From NCBI GenBank assembly GCA_963797015.1, contig CAWCNV010000012.1:62001-126000 (forward strand): DNA of 64,000 nucleotides, written 5' to 3'. The position numbers and the translations under genes are program-made. The notes beneath the pieces were generated by a model. That model did no database searches. It saw nothing but the letters and a program-made list of their open reading frames with translations, and was not told where the DNA came from. Source of the DNA: JBBPZA01 sp963797015 (GTDB lineage Bacteria > Actinomycetota > Thermoleophilia > Solirubrobacterales > Solirubrobacteraceae). This document shows, piece after piece, positions 1 through 7,387 of the stretch (positions are counted from its first letter, which is position 1; each line of letters starts with the position of its first letter).

Positions 1-710
1 TTGCCGGCCTCGCCGCCGTTGGCGTACGAGCTGGCGTCGCCGCCGTTGCCGCCGGTGGCGGGTCCGCTGGTGGCGGTGGTGTCGCCGCCGATTGCGGTCG
101 GCGCGGGGGAGGGCTTGCCCTTCCCCTTCCCGTCTCCGGGCCCGCCCCCGATGACGGTCGGGAGCCCCGAGAAGGGCGCCACGACGACGGCGTTGCCGTT
201 CAGCATCTGGGTGTTTCCGGTGCTGGCGTCGCCGCCGTTGCCGCCGGTGGAGGTGGCCGAGCCGCCGTTGGCGTTGTTGTCGCCCTGGCTGGTGCTCGAC
301 TGGTTGCTCTGCTGTGCGCCGCCCGGCTGAGGCCTGCCCCAGCCGATGCTGACCGCGCCGAGGCTGAGGTTGCCCTGGTTGGTCTTGGCGCTGTTGCCGG
401 CGTCGCCGCCGTTGGCCTCCGAGCCGGCGTTGCCGCCGTTGCCGCCGGTGGCGGGTCCGCTGGTGGCGGTGGTGTCGCCGCCGATTGCGGTCGGCGCGGG
501 GGAGGGCTTGCCCTTCCCCTTCCCGTCTCCGGGCCCGCCCCCGATGAGGGTCGGGAGCCCCGAGAAGGGCGCCACGACGACGGCGTTGCCGTTCAGCACC
601 TGGGTGTTTCCGGTGCTGGCGTCGCCGCCGTTGCCGCCGGTCGAGGTGGCCGAGCCGCCGTTGGCGTAGTTGTCGCCCTGGCTCGTGCTCGACTGGTTGC
701 TCTGCCCACC
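1..710. repeat. Tandem 393-bp coding repeat (about 1.8 copies, continuing off the edge)
   Basis: Bases 1 to about 315 are repeated almost exactly at 394 to about 708, an offset of 393 bp or 131 codons. The match covers both module types and the spacers. More divergent copies follow at about 900-1170 and 1200-1330, separated by the collagen-like insertion. The period is a multiple of three, so copy-number change keeps the reading frame. Confidence 0.85.
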
Positions 711-1463
711 GCCGAACGGGGGCTTGGGGCCGGGCTTGGGGCCCTGACCACCGGGGCCACCGCCCGGACCGCTGGGCTCGTCGCCCTTCGGGCCGGGTCG
801 GCACTCGCACCCCTTCGGGCCATCGCCCTTCGGGCCGCGCGGGCCGTCGCCCCTGGGACCGTCGCCCTTGGGGCCGTGGGGCCCGTCGCCCTTCGGACCG
901 CCGACGCTGACGTTGCCCTGGTTGGTCCAGGAGCGGTTGCCGGCGTCGCCGCCGTTGGCCTCCGAGCCGGCGTTGCCGCCGTCCCCGCCGGTGGCGGGTC
1001 CGCTCGTGGCCGTGGTGTCGCCACCCTGGGCACGACCCGAGCCGCCGAGCGCGACACCGTTGCCGTTGCCCTTCTGGGTGTTGCCGGTGCTGGCGTCGCC
1101 GCCGTTGCCACCGGTCGAGCTGGCCGAGCCGCCATTGGCGTAGTTGTCGCCCTGGTCGGTGCTCGACTGGTTGCTCTGCGACCCGCCCGAGCCGCCCCCG
1201 TACGAGGCGTTGCCCTGGTTGGTCGTGGCGCTGTTGCCTGCCTCGCCGCCGTTGGCGTACGAGCTGGCGTCACCGCCGTTGCCGCCGGTCGCGGGGCCAC
1301 TGGTGGCGGTGGTGTCACCGCCCGAGGCCACGCTGCTCGGCGGCGGCGCACCGCCGCCTGGCGGCGGTCCTCCGTTGCCCTCCCCGGCGCTTGCTGCCGC
1401 CGGGCAGGCTGCCAACGCTGCAGCGGTCGATGCCGCTATCAGCGCACGCGTGAGCTTGCGCAT
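1..1463 (-). CDS. Secreted Gly/Asn/Ser-rich modular repeat protein with collagen-like linker (3' end cut by window edge)
   Basis: The frame from ATG at 1463 is open to the left edge, giving at least 487 residues. An AGGAGAGG ribosome-binding site lies just upstream. Residues 1-26 form a signal peptide (MRKLTRALIAAST start, AAASAG cleavage region). Two module types then alternate: one reading GGDTTATSGPATGGNGG followed by an ANGG..AGN..TNQGN stretch, and one reading QSNQSSTxQGDNxANGGSA then STGGNGGDASTGNTQ. Between modules near residue 190 is an irregular collagen-like stretch of GPKGDGP units containing a Cys-x-Cys (GCECRPG). Later spacers carry LNGNAVVVAPFSGLPT and GKGKGKPSP. No enzymatic domain is visible. 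The Asn/Gln/Gly/Ser composition suggests a beta-solenoid or fibre-forming surface protein, but that is inference. It follows another secreted repeat protein by 101 bp and is probably co-transcribed with it. I do not recognise the family. Confidence 0.85.
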   Translation of the reverse strand, partial: MRKLTRALIAASTAAALAACPAAASAGEGNGGPPPGGGAPPPSSVASGGDTTATSGPATGGNGGDASSYANGGEAGNSATTNQGNASYGGGSGGSQSNQSSTDQGDNYANGGSASSTGGNGGDASTGNTQKGNGNGVALGGSGRAQGGDTTATSGPATGGDGGNAGSEANGGDAGNRSWTNQGNVSVGGPKGDGPHGPKGDGPRGDGPRGPKGDGPKGCECRPGPKGDEPSGPGGGPGGQGPKPGPKPPFGGGQSNQSSTSQGDNYANGGSATSTGGNGGDASTGNTQVLNGNAVVVAPFSGLPTLIGGGPGDGKGKGKPSPAPTAIGGDTTATSGPATGGNGGNAGSEANGGDAGNSAKTNQGNLSLGAVSIGWGRPQPGGAQQSNQSSTSQGDNNANGGSATSTGGNGGDASTGNTQMLNGNAVVVAPFSGLPTVIGGGPGDGKGKGKPSPAPTAIGGDTTATSGPATGGNGGDASSYANGGEAG

Positions 1464-1564
1464 TTGCGCTCCTCTCCTGCGTTGGTTTGCGTTGTCGGAT
1501 TCGCCCAGGCGCGCGCGACTGCTCGCGCTCAGGCGATCACTGCATTCGCAACGTCAGGTCGGAG

Positions 1565-2986
1565 CTAGCCGGGGCGGTCGGGACCGTCCAGGAATGGTGC
1601 GGCGCGCGGCTCGGTCGCCTGGGGCGACACGCGCCTACCCACTCCTACGAAGAACGGGAAGAGGAAGCCGGCGATCAGGGCCAAGCCGATCGCCATGGCG
1701 GACACGCTCGATCCGGCGAAGCCGATGCCCGAAGCCGGCGGGAAGCTCGGCGCGCACGGGCAGCCGGAGGGCTTGGATGGCGCCTGCCGCTCGGAAGTGG
1801 CTCCGCGCGCGCCGTCCAGCGCGGACGCGGGCTGCAATGGCTCGAGGGAGAGGGCGTCCGTAGAGACGGCGGCGCTCTGGCGAACGGAGCGCGAGAGGCC
1901 GGCGGACGGGGCCGCGAGCGGGCGCCCGACGGCCGGAAGCGACGCGCCGGGCGCCTCGCCGGGAAGGCCGGCGAGAGCCGGCGGAAGCGCCTGCGAGCTG
2001 GGCGAGGCCGCGAACGCCGAGCCGCCCGGCGCCCAGCCGCGCGGCGCCGGGACGGGCTTCGGCAAAAGCGTGACGCCGCCGAGCGGCCCCCCCGTCGAGC
2101 CGCCCGCGGCCTTTCCCCCGCTGCCCGAAGTCACGTCGCCGCCAAGCGCTCCCCCGATGCTCCCGACGACCGAGAGCCCGCCCCGCACGACCGGGGCCAC
2201 GAGCCGCGGGAGCTGGCCCGTCGCGGTCGCGACCTGGCCGGCGATGCCCGTGGCGAGCTCGACGGTGCGCGAGGCGGCGCCGGCGACCTGGGCGGTGGTC
2301 CGCGCCACCACACGGGTGACCGCCGCGGTCGTCTGGCCGACGTTCCGGGTGGTCTGGCGGACGGCGTTCGCCAGCTTGTCCGTGGTCTGCCCGACGGCGG
2401 CGGTCGTCGCGGCGGTGGTCTCGCGGACGGACTTCGTGACCTTCTGCGTCGTGTCCTGGACCGCCGCGCCGAGCTTCTCGGTCGTAGCGCTGACGGTGCG
2501 GGTGACGCCGTCGCCCGCCTTGCCGACGGTGCTCGTGACCGTGTCGGCGGTCTGCTGGACGGCGCCGGTGGTCCGGGTGCTCGCCCGCGCGACCGCCTCG
2601 GTCGTGCGGGTCGTGGTCTGCCGGACGGCGTCGGTCGTGCTGCCGGTGCTCTGCTCCACCGCGCCGCCGGCCTGGCTGGTCGTCTGCCCGACGGCGCTGC
2701 CGGCCTGGCTGGTCGTCTGCTGGACGGCGCTGCCGGCTTGGCTCGTCGTCTGCTGCACTGCGCCGGTGGTCTGCTGCACGGCGCCGGTCGTCTGCTGGAC
2801 CGCGCCGCCGGCCTGGCCGGTCGTCTGCTGCACCGCTCCCGTCGCCTGCCGGGCCGTGGACGCCACGTTCGAGAGCAAGCCGCCGCCGTTGCCCGCCCAC
2901 GCAGCCGCAGGCAGCAGGAGGCTCGCGATGACGGCGATCAGGAGTGTTAGGCGGGCGCGCACACGGGAAGGTAAGACGGTCGACAC
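1565..2986 (-). CDS. Secreted Gln/Thr-rich heptad and 11-mer repeat protein with C-terminal membrane segment
   Basis: 473 aa. A signal peptide ends near residue 31 (LLLPAAAWA). Residues about 45-260 are built from GAVQQTT 7-mers and GSAVQQTTSQA 11-mers that grade into a degenerate Ala/Val/Thr repeat, giving the amphipathic helical pattern seen in LEA-like or coiled-coil stalk proteins. A Gly/Pro-rich low-complexity region follows, with a Cys-Pro-Cys in SGCPCAPSF. One hydrophobic helix (about residues 427-448, AIGLALIAGFLFPFFVGVG) follows, then a short basic tail. The layout suggests a wall-spanning stalk anchored in the membrane. There is no LPXTG signal. The promoter at 3024-3053 fits this start. 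The gene lies upstream of the modular repeat protein on the same strand. The family is not recognised. Confidence 0.85.
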   Translation of the reverse strand: MSTVLPSRVRARLTLLIAVIASLLLPAAAWAGNGGGLLSNVASTARQATGAVQQTTGQAGGAVQQTTGAVQQTTGAVQQTTSQAGSAVQQTTSQAGSAVGQTTSQAGGAVEQSTGSTTDAVRQTTTRTTEAVARASTRTTGAVQQTADTVTSTVGKAGDGVTRTVSATTEKLGAAVQDTTQKVTKSVRETTAATTAAVGQTTDKLANAVRQTTRNVGQTTAAVTRVVARTTAQVAGAASRTVELATGIAGQVATATGQLPRLVAPVVRGGLSVVGSIGGALGGDVTSGSGGKAAGGSTGGPLGGVTLLPKPVPAPRGWAPGGSAFAASPSSQALPPALAGLPGEAPGASLPAVGRPLAAPSAGLSRSVRQSAAVSTDALSLEPLQPASALDGARGATSERQAPSKPSGCPCAPSFPPASGIGFAGSSVSAMAIGLALIAGFLFPFFVGVGRRVSPQATEPRAAPFLDGPDRPG

Positions 2987-3023
2987 TCCGTAATGAAGTG
3001 CTCCAAACTCCCTAAAGCCGGTA

Positions 3024-3053
3024 GTTATACGCCTACGACATTCGCCTAGTCAA
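3024..3053 (-). promoter_or_regulatory. Sigma-70-like promoter for the repeat-protein pair
   Basis: Read on the minus strand, TTGACT (3053-3048) and TATAAC (3029-3024) are separated by 18 bp. This is close to the vegetative consensus and stands out as AT-rich in this genome. Predicted transcription starts near 3017, about 30 nt before the start codon at 2986. Confidence 0.65.
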
Positions 3054-3238
3054 GGCCCATCCAACTAAAGTCCGGCGCGCTGGAGATAGCGAGCCGCCGC
3101 CGGGAGCTAACCCCTTCCCCGATCGACGAGCCGCGGAGGCCCACGCCCAGGGACATAGGCGCCCCGGACGGAGCGCGGCGCCCCGCTCCGCCGGTGGCAG
3201 CCCGTCAGCTACGCTGCGCCCTGCCGGGCAGGAGAGAG
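3054..3238. other. Non-coding stretch upstream of the reductase remnant
   Basis: With the promoter region just before it, about 250 bp (2987-3238) lacks a convincing gene. I see no RNA gene or hairpin here beyond the promoter. Confidence 0.4.
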
Positions 3239-3596
3239 ATGGTCGAGCGAGGCGCGACCCCCCGCATACCGGAGTTTCGCAAGCGCGTCCTGCGCGCGCT
3301 GCGTGCAATGACGACTCCGCTGCTCCCCGACGACTACCTCGCGCTCATGGACCCGCGCTGGTCCACGCGCGAGCTGACCGGCACGATCGTCGAGATCCGG
3401 CCCGAGGCGCCCGACGCCGCCACGGTCGTCATCCGACCAGCTTCCCCTGGGGCCGGCCGCCATCCTCGAGGCGATCCGCAAGGGCACGAAGTCCGGGGAG
3501 CGGCCCAAGGCACCGCCCTACCACGCGCCCTACGAGCCGCCGGCCGAGGCGCCGACGGTGCCCAGCGTCGAGGGCCCCGTGCCGGCGTTCCCGTGA
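3239..3596 (+). pseudogene. Chimeric remnant: ferredoxin-reductase N-terminus joined out of frame to an unrelated C-terminal tail
   Basis: ATG at 3239 has a GGAGAG site 3 nt upstream. The first 66 or so residues (TPLLPDDYLALMDPRWSTRE, then a VVIRP strand) match the N-terminus of actinobacterial oxygenase/desaturase-partner ferredoxin reductases, which are normally about 350 aa. Homology stops near 3440. From about 3438 a different frame reads LPLGPAAILEAIRKGTKSGE and then a Pro-rich tail ending PSVEGPVPAFP at TGA 3594-3596, which looks like a natural protein terminus. FAD, NADP and [2Fe-2S] domains are absent. The simplest reading is a deletion joining the 5' end of one gene to the 3' end of a neighbour. 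The donor of the tail is not recognised. Co-directional lipid genes follow directly. Confidence 0.6.
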
Positions 3597-3618
3597 CCGA
3601 GCGCCGCGGAGCGGGAGG

Positions 3619-4521
3619 ATGAGCGAGGCCGAGGAGTCGCGCGGCCTCTCCGCCCCCGGGCTCGGGAACCTGGTCCGCGGGGCGGGGCAGGCGGTCGCCG
3701 GCCTGGCGCGCGGCTTGCTGCCCAGCTTCAGCCCCAGCTCACTCGACGACCGTGATCCCGACTACGCGCGCGAGGTGCTCCCCGCGCTCTGGCTGCTGGC
3801 CAGCGCCTGGTACCGCGGCGACGTGCGCGGGCTCCACCACGTGCCGCGCGAGGGGCCCGTGCTCCTGGTCGGCAATCACACCGGCGGCTCGCTCGCCCCT
3901 GAGGTGTTCGTGTTCACGCTCGCCTTCTCGAGCTTCTTCGGCGTCGAGCGGCCCTTCTACCAGCTGGCCCACCGTCTGGTGGTCAACGGGCAGACCGGAG
4001 CCCTGCTGCGCCGCTTCGGGACCATCGAGGCCGACCCGCGCAACGCCGAGCTGGCGCTGAGGGCGGGCGCCGCGGTGCTCGTGTTCCCGGGCGGCGACCA
4101 CGAGGTCTTCCGCCCGAGCTGGGAGTCGGCGAAGGTCGACTTCGGCGGGCGCAAGGGCTGGCTGCGCCTGGCCCTGGCCAACGACGTGCCGGTCGTGCCG
4201 GTGGTGACGATCGGCGGCCAGGAGACCGCGCTCTTCCTCACCCGCGGCGAGCGGCTGTCGTCGCTGCTGGGCCTCGACCGGCTGCTGCGGCTCAAGACGC
4301 TGCCGATCGTGATCGCGCCGCCCTTCGGACTCAACAGCGTGCTGCCGACCTGGATCCCGCTCCCGGCGAAGGTGACGATCCAGGTGCTCGAGCCGATCGA
4401 CCTCAAGGAGCGCTACGGCGAGGACCCGGACCTCCAGGAGGTCTACGACGACGTCCTCGCCCACATGCAGGACGTTCTGAGCGAGCTGCAGCGCGAGCGC
4501 CGCCTCCCCGTCCTCGGATGA
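3619..4521 (+). CDS. Lysophospholipid acyltransferase family protein (PlsC-like)
   Basis: 300 aa. The GNHTGGSLAPEV segment (about residues 93-104) matches the acyltransferase motif I variant of actinobacterial LPLAT proteins, in which NHSGG-type sequences replace the usual NHxxxxD. FPGGDHEVFRP (about 155-165) corresponds to motif III and VPVVPVVTIGG to motif IV. It probably transfers an acyl chain from acyl-CoA or acyl-ACP to a lyso-lipid or other alcohol at the membrane. A GGGAGG site precedes the ATG. It overlaps the downstream SRPBCC-ligase gene by ATGA, so the two are probably translated together, which suggests acyl-CoA supply followed by acyl transfer. Its substrate cannot be told from sequence. 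Confidence 0.85.
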   Translation: MSEAEESRGLSAPGLGNLVRGAGQAVAGLARGLLPSFSPSSLDDRDPDYAREVLPALWLLASAWYRGDVRGLHHVPREGPVLLVGNHTGGSLAPEVFVFTLAFSSFFGVERPFYQLAHRLVVNGQTGALLRRFGTIEADPRNAELALRAGAAVLVFPGGDHEVFRPSWESAKVDFGGRKGWLRLALANDVPVVPVVTIGGQETALFLTRGERLSSLLGLDRLLRLKTLPIVIAPPFGLNSVLPTWIPLPAKVTIQVLEPIDLKERYGEDPDLQEVYDDVLAHMQDVLSELQRERRLPVLG

Positions 4522-6590
4522 GGCTCGAGGAGCGGATCAGGATCGCCGCGGATCCCGAGCGGGTGTGGCCGCTCGTGTCCGACCCGCGCGTGATCTCGCG
4601 CTGGATGGGCGGGGCGCTGTGGGTGGAGGCCGAGTCCCCGGACACCCCGCCCGGGCCTCGCGTCCGCTACCGCGTGCTGCTGCACGTTGCCGCCGCCCAG
4701 GTCGGCGGCAACGTGGAGATCGTCGACTTCGAGCCGCCGCGCGAGTTCTCGTGGGCGTCGGTCTCGGGGCTGGAGCACCGGCTGCGGCTGCGCCTGCGGC
4801 CCGACCCGCCCCACGGGACGATCCTGACTCTGCGCTTCGCGTACAACTCGCCCGGACCGCTCGGGCTTGTGGCCGACGTCGCGGCGCTGCCGCAGATCCG
4901 CGGCACGATGCGCGGCGCGCTCGAGGCGATCAAGCGCGAGGCCGAGGGCGCGGGCGCACCTGCGCCTCGGGGGCCGGACCCGGTCCGCTGGCTGGCCAAC
5001 GAGCTGGGCAACGTGCGCGTCCTCGCCGAGGCGGGGCTGGTGGCGCCGATGCGCCCCGACAAGCTCGCCCGCGCCGGGCTCGCGCTGCGGGCCTACGGAC
5101 CGACGCTCGGGGCCGGCGCCGCGGCGGGCGCCGCGCGCTACGGCGACGACGCGATGCTCGTCGACGAGCGCGGCACGGTGAGCTGGAACGAGCTCGATCG
5201 CACCACCGACGCGATCGCCGCCGGCCTCTCGGACTTCGGCGTGCGCGAGGGCGACGCGATCGGCCTGATGGCGCGCAACCACCGCGGCTTCGTCCAGGCG
5301 GCGGTCGCAACGGCGAAGCTCGGCGCCGACGTGCTGCTGCTCAACACCGCCTTCGCCGCGCCTCAGATCGTGGACGTCTGCCGCCGCGAGCGGCCGGCGG
5401 CGCTGATCGGCGACGAGGAGTTCCAAGAGCTCCTCGCTCCGGCGGGCCGCGGGCGCAGGCGGATCCTGTCCTGGCGCGACGGCGGGCATTCGCGGCTCAC
5501 CACGCTCGACGAGCTCGCGCAGCGGTTCGCAGGCGCGCGCGTCGCGCCGCCCGGGCGCCATGGCCGGATCACGATCCTGACCTCGGGGACGACCGGCACG
5601 CCGAAGGGCGCGAGCCGCGGTGTGGGCGACGCCGGCCTGGCGGCGCCCGCGTCCTTCCTGTCCCGCGTTCCGCTGCGCGCGCGCATGCGGACGATGCTCG
5701 CCGCGCCGCTGTTCCACGCGTGGGGGCTGAGCATGTTCGGGATGGGGCTGTCGCTGGGCGCGACGTTCGTCCTTCACCGGCGCTTCGATCCCGAGGCCAC
5801 GCTCGCGGCGATCGAGGAGCACGGCTGTGAGGCGCTGATCGTCGTGCCGGTGATGCTGCAGCGGATCCTCGAGCTGCCCGAGGACGTGCGCAGCCGCTAC
5901 GACACCTCGTCGCTGCGGGTGGTCGCGGCGTCGGGCTCGGCGCTGCCCGGCGACCTCGCGAGCCGCTGGATGGACGCGTTCGGCGACAACCTCTTCAACA
6001 TCTACGGCTCGACGGAGGTCGCCAACGCGACCATCGCCACCCCCGCGGACATGCGCGGCGCCCCGGGCACGGCGGGCAAGCCGCCGCGCGGGACGGTGGT
6101 CAAGCTGCTCGACGAGCACGGGGTCGAGGTCCCGCAGGGCGAGACCGGCCGCATCTTCGTCGGCAACTCGATGCTGTTCGAGGGCTACACGGGCGGCGGC
6201 GACAAGGACCGCATCGGCGCGCTGATGTCCTCGGGCGACGTCGGGCGCCTCGACGAGGCCGGCCGCCTGTTCGTCGAGGGCCGCGACGACGACATGATCG
6301 TCTCGGGCGGCGAGAACGTGTTCCCCAAGGAGGTCGAGGACCTGCTCGCCCGCCACCCCGCCGTCGTCGAGGCGGCCTGCGTCGGCGTGCCCGACGAGCA
6401 GTTCGGGCAGCGACTGCACGCGTTCGTCGTCAAGCGGGCGGGCGCGGACGCCACGGAGGACGAGCTGAAGGCGTACGTGCGCGAGAACCTCGCGCGCTTC
6501 AAGGTCCCGCGCGCGATCACGTTCGTCGACGAGCTGCCGCGCAACGCCACGGGCAAGATCCTCAAGCGCGAGCTCGCCGCGCGGGCGTGA
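4518..6590 (+). CDS. Fusion of an SRPBCC domain with an AMP-dependent acyl-CoA synthetase
   Basis: 690 aa. Residues 1 to about 135 form an SRPBCC/polyketide-cyclase-like lipid-binding domain (start MRLEERIRIAADPERVWPLV). After a linker, residues about 205-690 form an adenylating enzyme with the P-loop-like ILTSGTTGTPKGA, the A5-type NIYGSTE, the SSGDVGRL hinge region with EGRDDDMI, and the C-terminal GKILKREL catalytic lysine motif. The ligase should activate a fatty or aromatic acid to its CoA thioester. The attached SRPBCC domain could capture or present the hydrophobic acid. Stand-alone acyl-CoA ligases are usually about 500-550 aa, so the N-terminal domain is extra. The ATGA overlap with the acyltransferase upstream argues for a shared pathway. 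Confidence 0.88.
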   Translation: MRLEERIRIAADPERVWPLVSDPRVISRWMGGALWVEAESPDTPPGPRVRYRVLLHVAAAQVGGNVEIVDFEPPREFSWASVSGLEHRLRLRLRPDPPHGTILTLRFAYNSPGPLGLVADVAALPQIRGTMRGALEAIKREAEGAGAPAPRGPDPVRWLANELGNVRVLAEAGLVAPMRPDKLARAGLALRAYGPTLGAGAAAGAARYGDDAMLVDERGTVSWNELDRTTDAIAAGLSDFGVREGDAIGLMARNHRGFVQAAVATAKLGADVLLLNTAFAAPQIVDVCRRERPAALIGDEEFQELLAPAGRGRRRILSWRDGGHSRLTTLDELAQRFAGARVAPPGRHGRITILTSGTTGTPKGASRGVGDAGLAAPASFLSRVPLRARMRTMLAAPLFHAWGLSMFGMGLSLGATFVLHRRFDPEATLAAIEEHGCEALIVVPVMLQRILELPEDVRSRYDTSSLRVVAASGSALPGDLASRWMDAFGDNLFNIYGSTEVANATIATPADMRGAPGTAGKPPRGTVVKLLDEHGVEVPQGETGRIFVGNSMLFEGYTGGGDKDRIGALMSSGDVGRLDEAGRLFVEGRDDDMIVSGGENVFPKEVEDLLARHPAVVEAACVGVPDEQFGQRLHAFVVKRAGADATEDELKAYVRENLARFKVPRAITFVDELPRNATGKILKRELAARA

Positions 6591-6647
6591 GCGAGCTCGC
6601 CGAGCGGGTGTGAACGAGCTCGCCGAGCGGGTGTGAGCGAGCCGCCG
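6581..6647. repeat. 23-bp tandem repeat, about 2.8 copies, spanning a stop/start junction
   Basis: Copies begin at 6581, 6604 and 6627. They share the core GCGGGyGTGArCGAGCTCGC, with the third copy degenerating after about 16 bases. The array covers the stop codon of the ligase gene (6588-6590) and supplies the GTG start of the enoyl-CoA hydratase at 6633. Each copy carries a GTGA, so several near-identical start-like contexts lie in a row. Confidence 0.7.
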
Positions 6648-7340
6648 CTGGTCTGCGAGCGGCGCGACGGCGTCGTTCTCCTGACCCTCAACCGCCCGGC
6701 CAAGCGCAACGCGCTGTCGATCGAGCTGCGCGAGATGCTGGCGGCCGCGGTCGCGGATTCGGTCGCGGACGAGGACGTGGGCTGCCTGGTCCTGACGGGC
6801 GCGGGCAGCGCCTTCTGCTCAGGGATGGACACGACGCAGTTCGGTGGCGATCGCGCGCACCGCGAGCGCCTGGTGAGCTCGAGCCGGGCGGCGTTCGAGG
6901 CCGTCGCGCTGTGCCCCAAGCCGGTAGTGGCGGCGGTCAACGGGCCTGCGATCGCAGGCGGCTTCGCGCTCGCCCTGCACTGCGACATCCGCGTCGCGGC
7001 GACCACGGCGACGCTCGGCTTCCCCGAGATCGGCCGTCACATCCCGCCGGCGTTCGCAGCCGCGAGCGCCGCCCTGCCTCCGGCACTCGCGCGCGAGCTG
7101 TGCCTCACCGGCCGCGTGCTGGACGCCACCGAGGCCCACCGCCTCGGCGCGGTCAGCGAGGTCCATCCGCCCGACGCGCTCCTCCCGCGAACACACGAGC
7201 TCGCCGCCGGAATCGCCGCGTCGCCGCGCGCCGCGGTGCTCATGACGAAGGCCCGAATCCTCAGCGACGGCGAGACGACCTGGCGCCGCGCGCTCGACCG
7301 CGAAGGCCGCGAGCTCGAGCGGGCGCTGCTCGGTTCCTGA
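6633..7340 (+). CDS. Enoyl-CoA hydratase/isomerase family protein
   Basis: 235 aa from GTG. The crotonase fold is clear: LNRPAKRNALS near the N-terminus, the oxyanion-hole segment AFCSGMDTTQF (about residues 60-70), and NGPAIAGGFALALHCDIRVA (about 104-123) for the second oxyanion loop. The usual second catalytic Glu region (FPEIGRHIPP) has the Glu at the expected place. It probably hydrates or isomerises an enoyl-CoA in beta-oxidation or a related route. It follows the acyl-CoA synthetase on the same strand by 42 bp through a 23-bp repeat, so the synthetase product may feed it. Alternatives within the superfamily (decarboxylase, dehalogenase) cannot be excluded. Confidence 0.85.
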   Translation: MSEPPLVCERRDGVVLLTLNRPAKRNALSIELREMLAAAVADSVADEDVGCLVLTGAGSAFCSGMDTTQFGGDRAHRERLVSSSRAAFEAVALCPKPVVAAVNGPAIAGGFALALHCDIRVAATTATLGFPEIGRHIPPAFAAASAALPPALARELCLTGRVLDATEAHRLGAVSEVHPPDALLPRTHELAAGIAASPRAAVLMTKARILSDGETTWRRALDREGRELERALLGS

Positions 7341-7387
7341 AGCGCCGAGCCTACGTCCCGGCTCCCAACCCGCCAGGATCCCCACCC

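Noticed and set aside
1..1463. CRISPR or non-coding satellite reading of the 393-bp repeat
   Set aside because: The repeat is protein-coding, in frame and far longer than CRISPR units; there are no spacers.
1..1863. Several open plus-strand frames rich in Ala/Pro/Leu over the first 1.9 kb
   Set aside because: They mirror the minus-strand repeat protein, which has a signal peptide, ribosome-binding site and coherent modules. High GC makes opposite frames open by default.
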